From Microcaldota archaeon (GTDB lineage Archaea > Micrarchaeota > Micrarchaeia > Anstonellales > JAGGVH01), in NCBI GenBank assembly GCA_020854835.1, contig JAHKLX010000036.1:1-49040 (forward strand): 49,040 nucleotides of DNA, in the 5' to 3' direction. This document shows positions 46,575 through 49,040 of this stretch, one piece after another. The translations under genes were made by a program, and so were the position numbers. Position 1 is the stretch's first letter. Every line of letters starts with the position of its first letter. Below the pieces are notes generated by a model. The model did no database searches and had not been told where the DNA came from. It worked only from the letters and a program-made list of their open reading frames with translations.

Positions 46575-46856
46575 CTACTTTGATTTCAGTGCGATATCTG
46601 CCATTGTTCCAACGTTGTCAATCAGAGCTAAAACTACATCAATTCTACCACTAATCATTAACACAGCAAATGTGTGAATAAGCAAGACTAATATTTCGCC
46701 ATGCTCTTCAATGGACATTTGACTAATTAATACTGTAAGGTGATCGTATAGCTGGATAACTGAATCAGGGTTTCTGAAATTCTTCTTAATCAGTTGGACA
46801 TTTGCAGGCCTATTTGTTTTTAGGTATTCAATAATTACTTCCTTATCATGTATCAT
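46575..46856 (-). CDS. Helical hypothetical protein, paralogue of the gene at 47259-47675
   Basis: A 93-residue helical protein sharing with the 138-residue gene the blocks IIEYLKTNR, NVQLIKKNFRNPDSVIQLYDHLT, ISQMSIEEHGE and RIDVVLALIDNVGT. AGGAGG lies upstream. Both copies flank one other gene, so they arose by a local duplication. The family is not known to me; two amphipathic repeats suggest a small adaptor. Confidence 0.6.
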   Translation of the reverse strand: MIHDKEVIIEYLKTNRPANVQLIKKNFRNPDSVIQLYDHLTVLISQMSIEEHGEILVLLIHTFAVLMISGRIDVVLALIDNVGTMADIALKSK

Positions 46857-47247
46857 TTTTGCCTCCTAAAGTGCTTCCAAAGTTATACTTTGTGTTTAAA
46901 GGTGTTGAGTCAACCAGCGGTTTACCGATTGGCTCATCGAGCCCATAGAAGTTTTCGTACTCGTCCATTGTCAGTGGTTTATAATCGACAACACGAGTTA
47001 GCGTGTTTTCTACGGGCTCCACATTGTTTGACTTAATATATATGTCCACTGACGTTAATAAATCCTCCTCTTCTGTCAGCATTTTGTGCGCCGTATCTAC
47101 AGCGTCTTGTTCATCGGACGTGTAGTATGTCGCACCCTTCTGTAAAATCCCGTTTATGTACAGTTTACATTGGTATTCTTGCCAGTCTCTGGAGTAGAAC
47201 ACCTTAACGTGTCGGTATTCAGTACCTATTGTTTTTAGTCTTTTCAT
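46846..47247 (-). CDS. Hypothetical protein between two paralogues
   Basis: A 133-residue protein, alpha/beta at the start (VKVFYSRDWQEYQCKLYINGILQKG, then SDEQDAVDTAHKMLTEEED) and extended at the end (PLNTKYNFGSTLGGK). AGGGAG precedes the start, and it overlaps the next gene by 11 bases. No recognisable family. Confidence 0.5.
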   Translation of the reverse strand: MKRLKTIGTEYRHVKVFYSRDWQEYQCKLYINGILQKGATYYTSDEQDAVDTAHKMLTEEEDLLTSVDIYIKSNNVEPVENTLTRVVDYKPLTMDEYENFYGLDEPIGKPLVDSTPLNTKYNFGSTLGGKNDT

Positions 47248-47258
47248 ACCATTTCTCC

Positions 47259-47675
47259 CTAATGTAACTCATCAGGATGCCCGATGGTCACGATAGTTTC
47301 TATATTAACCAGTTCGCCATGGCTTAGCACAATATTTGCGGTTGACCCTAAGTTTTCTAGCAGTGTCAAAACTACGTCCATTTTTCCTTTGATTGCCAAT
47401 GAAACCAGCAAATAAACGAGCATGAAGAGTGTCCCTCCGTGCTCTTCTACTGACATTTGGCCAGCTAATTTCGTGAGGTTATCATAAAGCATAATTACAT
47501 AATCAGGGTCTTTAAACTCCGCCCTGATTACCTGAATATTGTGGAGCCTGTTCATTTTTGAATACTCGATAATATCCCTTCCTGCTTTCGTAACCTCATT
47601 CTGATTGTTGACCAGGAGTAAATCAAGGGATTTCATTAGCTCTATGAATCCCCCCTTTTTTGTATTAAGCTGCAT
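47259..47675 (-). CDS. Helical hypothetical protein, paralogue of the gene at 46575-46856
   Basis: A 138-residue protein with an N-terminal extension and a C-terminal tail around the shared core (IIEYSKMNRLHNIQVIRAEFKDPDYVIMLYDNLT, QMSVEEHGG, KMDVVLTLLENLGS). AAAGGAG lies upstream. It is the first leftward gene after the origin-like region and is preceded by a promoter-like sequence. Function unknown. Confidence 0.6.
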   Translation of the reverse strand: MQLNTKKGGFIELMKSLDLLLVNNQNEVTKAGRDIIEYSKMNRLHNIQVIRAEFKDPDYVIMLYDNLTKLAGQMSVEEHGGTLFMLVYLLVSLAIKGKMDVVLTLLENLGSTANIVLSHGELVNIETIVTIGHPDELH

Positions 47676-47696
47676 TTTGTACTCCTTTCATGTTTT

Positions 47697-47736
47697 ATTA
47701 TACCCATACTGTACCATACTTTTTGTTAGCGTGCAA
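47697..47736 (-). promoter_or_regulatory. Leftward promoter-like sequence
   Basis: On the minus strand TTGCAC (47731-47736) and TACAGT (47708-47713) are 17 bases apart; a consensus TATAAT at 47697-47702 lies just downstream. Either would start a transcript into the gene at 47675. Confidence 0.45.
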
Positions 47737-47747
47737 GTTATTTTTGT

Positions 47748-47936
47748 TCATTTTGTAAAATTGTTCAAATAGTAAAATTGTTGACATTGTTCACATTGTT
47801 CATTTGGTGAAATTGTTACGCAGTTCATAGTTCCGTTGTTTCGATGTTGTGCAGTGTAAAACCTGCCTGTCCACCGTGTTATTTTTTGACCTTTCTCGGT
47901 TGTTTTAAGCTTTTTGTTTTCTTGTTCGTTTTTCAT
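47748..47936 (-). CDS. Possible small protein overlapping the left repeats (weak)
   Basis: A 62-codon frame, basic and rich in Lys at the start (MKNEQENKKLKTTEKGQKITRW). Its 3' half is encoded by the repeats (QCEQCQQFYYLNNF), suggesting a repeat-driven open frame. There is no strong ribosome binding site, only a purine-rich GAAGAGAGAAG. Kept as a low-confidence candidate because nothing else fills the region. Confidence 0.2.
   Translation of the reverse strand: MKNEQENKKLKTTEKGQKITRWTGRFYTAQHRNNGTMNCVTISPNEQCEQCQQFYYLNNFTK
47755..47782. repeat. Left arm of a 28-bp inverted repeat
   Basis: GTAAAATTGTTCAAATAGTAAAATTGTT in two parts; its inverted partner at 48172-48199 differs at two of 28 positions. 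The arms are 389 bases apart. Confidence 0.8.
47878..47896. repeat. Degenerate copy of the dispersed 19-bp motif
   Basis: GTTAT-TTT-TTGAC-CTTTCT matches the consensus at 13 of 16 fixed positions, with the same orientation as most copies. It lies in the origin-like region. Confidence 0.4.
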
Positions 47937-48171
47937 CTTCTCTCTTCTTCTTCTTCTCTGTTCTTCTATTCCTTATATATGTATATCTCTATATATATAT
48001 ATACTTATATATTATTAAGGAGAATGGACAACTAGGAGTAAGAGAGAAACCAACAACTGGGTAAAACAACAACTGGGAGAACACAAAGCTGGATAACTGG
48101 GAGAAAGGTCACAAAAAAACATGGGGGATAACACGAAAATAACTGCATAACTGCGAAACAACCGAACTGCT

Positions 48172-48199
48172 AACTATTTTACAATTTGAACAATTTTAC
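48172..48199. repeat. Right arm of a 28-bp inverted repeat
   Basis: Inverted partner of 47755-47782 (26 of 28 identical). It is followed by two direct copies of ACAATTTCACCAAA. Confidence 0.8.
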
Positions 48200-48330
48200 A
48201 ATTTCACCAAAATTACAATTTCACCAAATTTACAGGCTTATTCCCCTTAGAACAATTTCAACTGTGTAATTAATTCAACTGGGTGGTACGCTAAACAAAG
48301 AAAAAGCCAATCTTCAACCACAGCTTCATG

Positions 48331-48349
48331 GTCAAAAATTGACTTTTCT
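48331..48349. repeat. Dispersed 19-bp motif, copy 6
   Basis: GTCAA-AAA-TTGAC-TTTTCT on the plus strand, seven bases from the stop of the zinc-ribbon gene at 48357 and at the edge of the origin-like region. Confidence 0.85.
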
Positions 48350-48356
48350 CGGAATA

Positions 48357-48566
48357 CTATCCTTCTATTTTTACAAAATCTTTGCCCTGCTTTTCATAGA
48401 GCTGTCCCTTACCAAGGCCTAGCCCTACACCCTCAACCGTGAAGCAGTTTGGACAAAGAATTGCCCACTGCCCCGATCGGAGCCTACCGTCGATAAAGTG
48501 GCTCCCTATTTTTGTCGTACATAGGTCACACCTATCGACCTTACCAGCCCATACTACTTTCTTCAT
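48357..48566 (-). CDS. Zinc-ribbon protein
   Basis: A 69-residue protein with CDLC (near residue 13) and CPNC (near 38), a classic zinc ribbon, then a Gly-rich turn (GVGLGLGKGQLYEKQGKDF). It starts one base after the stop of the next upstream gene. Probably binds nucleic acid or another protein; function unknown. Confidence 0.65.
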   Translation of the reverse strand: MKKVVWAGKVDRCDLCTTKIGSHFIDGRLRSGQWAILCPNCFTVEGVGLGLGKGQLYEKQGKDFVKIEG

Positions 48567-48567
48567 G

Positions 48568-48696
48568 CTACTTCCTCATAAGCTCTTTTTTACAATCTAT
48601 GCAAATGGAGTGCGAGATTCCAGACACCCCATTGCCACTCTTTTCTCCCATGTCCTTACCACAGTAAGCACATATGATCTTTATGACTGTTTTCAT
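48568..48696 (-). CDS. Tiny zinc-knuckle protein
   Basis: A 42-residue protein with AAAGGAGG four bases before the ATG. It reads ICAYCGKDMGEKSGNGVSG, then ISHSICIDCKKELM: two CxxC pairs in a layout that recurs in many phages as a stand-alone zinc ribbon. It is coupled to the next gene with one base between them. Function unknown. Confidence 0.65.
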   Translation of the reverse strand: MKTVIKIICAYCGKDMGEKSGNGVSGISHSICIDCKKELMRK

Positions 48697-48748
48697 TCTA
48701 CCTCCTTTCTTTTTGTTGTTCGGCACTTAGTGATACGGGCCGGTTAGG

Positions 48749-48922
48749 TTATTTTCCGAATTGTTGGTAAAGTCTTCTATAATTTATCGACAGAATGTCA
48801 ATGTAGCCCTTTTCGATAAACTCCTTCTTTAGTGCGTCTTCTATACACCTATTTTCCTCTTGTGCTCTTTTGATCAGGTGACGGTTTTCTTCAAGTTTCT
48901 CTATCAGTTCTTTGTAGTCCAT
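48749..48922 (-). CDS. Small coiled-coil hypothetical protein
   Basis: A 57-residue protein from the ATG at 48922 (AGGAG seven bases upstream); an upstream in-frame ATG has no such site. Residues 1-30 are a charged coiled coil (DYKELIEKLEENRHLIKRAQEE) followed by KEFIEKGYIDILSINYRRL. It crosses the circle junction, where its first codons are repeated at 1-23. Function unknown. Confidence 0.5.
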   Translation of the reverse strand: MDYKELIEKLEENRHLIKRAQEENRCIEDALKKEFIEKGYIDILSINYRRLYQQFGK

Positions 48923-49040
48923 GTTCTTTCTCCTCTTGAAGCGGCCCGCATCAATAAGCACCGAACATCATGCCCTAATATCTATGCCGTATCTCCTGGT
49001 TAAGTTTAGCTTCTCCTCAAAATTTCCGCCTGGGCTAACA
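48900..49040. repeat. Terminal overlap, right copy (141 bp)
   Basis: Exact second copy of bases 1-141. Removing it leaves a 48,899-bp circle. It also contains the 3' end of the minus-strand gene whose complete copy lies at 107-562. Confidence 0.95.

Larger units (their letters stand above)
47683..48356. other. Repeat-rich AT region, candidate replication origin
   Basis: No convincing gene occupies this stretch. It contains a 28-bp inverted repeat (47755-47782 against 48172-48199, 26 of 28), further TTGGTGAAATTGT copies in both halves, a polypyrimidine tract at about 47936-47970, a run of TA steps at about 47976-48020 that would melt easily, and at least eight AACTG elements between about 48050 and 48275, three or four of them as AACTGGG. 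Iterons beside an AT-rich melting segment are the usual plan of phage and plasmid origins. A 62-codon frame at 47748-47936 (minus) overlaps the left repeats and is only weakly supported. Confidence 0.55.

Noticed and set aside
47844..48035. Plus-strand 63-codon frame rich in Phe, Leu, Ser, Tyr and Ile
   Set aside because: Made of the polypyrimidine and TA tracts; opposite to all neighbours and without a ribosome binding site.
48294..48330. 12-codon minus-strand frame (MKLWLKIGFFFV) right after copy 6 of the dispersed motif
   Set aside because: No ribosome binding site; too short to support.
9943..48349. Dispersed motif as plain intrinsic terminators
   Set aside because: The stem is only five or six pairs with a 1-3-base loop, the T-rich side faces against transcription in most copies, and one copy lies within a coding region.
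1..49040. CRISPR arrays, insertion sequences, integrase or attachment sites
   Set aside because: No regularly spaced repeats of the CRISPR kind, no transposase and no recombinase motifs were seen on either strand.

Overview
The window is one complete tailed-phage genome. Bases 1-141 recur exactly at 48900-49040, so the unique length is 48,899 bp and the record is a closed circle with overlapping ends. The head and tail genes (TerS, TerL, P22-type portal, capsid staple, scaffold, P22 gp5-type coat, gp4-like and gp10-like connectors, large internal proteins) indicate a P22-like podovirus. No integrase, excisionase or recognisable repressor was seen, so a strictly lytic life is likely. Most genes are AT-rich. 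The lysis cassette is more GC-rich and carries a secreted fibronectin type III protein of a kind common in Geobacter-like deltaproteobacteria, so a host of that group is a guess, not a demonstration.

Layout. Transcription diverges from a non-coding control region at 563-1451, which holds three TCGACA-N4-TGTCGA palindromes, several hairpins and promoter-like sequences. The rightward arm (1452-29095, plus strand) carries packaging, capsid, connector, internal virion and lysis genes. The leftward arm (562 down through the circle junction to 29144, minus strand) begins with many small accessory genes and ends with the replication block. The two arms converge on a symmetric hairpin at 29099-29121.

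Rightward arm. Terminase, portal, staple, scaffold and coat are followed by a beta-helix protein and an orphan structural protein. The tail-hub (gp10-like) gene appears split: its N-terminal part is at 12199-12747 and its C-terminal part at 17110-18330. Between them lie three tandem paralogues of a small virion protein, a DNRLRE/Ig-like protein, two zinc-ribbon proteins, a DUF1360 membrane protein and another conserved virion protein. Next come a GNAT-like protein, two tandem paralogous internal proteins, a 343-residue virion protein and a 1,935-residue polyvalent protein with an HELQH zincin motif. The lysis end has a membrane/coiled-coil protein, the FN3 protein, an M15 peptidase and a permuted NlpC/P60-type cysteine peptidase.

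Leftward arm. The replication and recombination set includes a DUF3987-like helicase, a uracil-DNA-glycosylase/DNA polymerase I fusion, a ParB/methyltransferase fusion, an SSB-like protein, a Sak4-like ATPase, a MazG-like hydrolase, an HD hydrolase, a PD-(D/E)XK nuclease, a PnuC-like membrane protein and an ATP-dependent DNA ligase. The accessory part has many small zinc-ribbon proteins, paralogue pairs and a Csx16-like protein that could be a ring-nuclease anti-CRISPR. A repeat-rich AT region at 47683-48356 is the best origin candidate.

Most notable signals: the Csx16-like gene; an unusual 174-nt tRNA-Leu-like element with about 85 extra bases; a previously unrecognised dispersed 19-bp motif (AGAAAAGTCAA-N3-TTGAC) in six exact copies; the split tail-hub gene; and a gene bracketed by a 31-bp inverted repeat.
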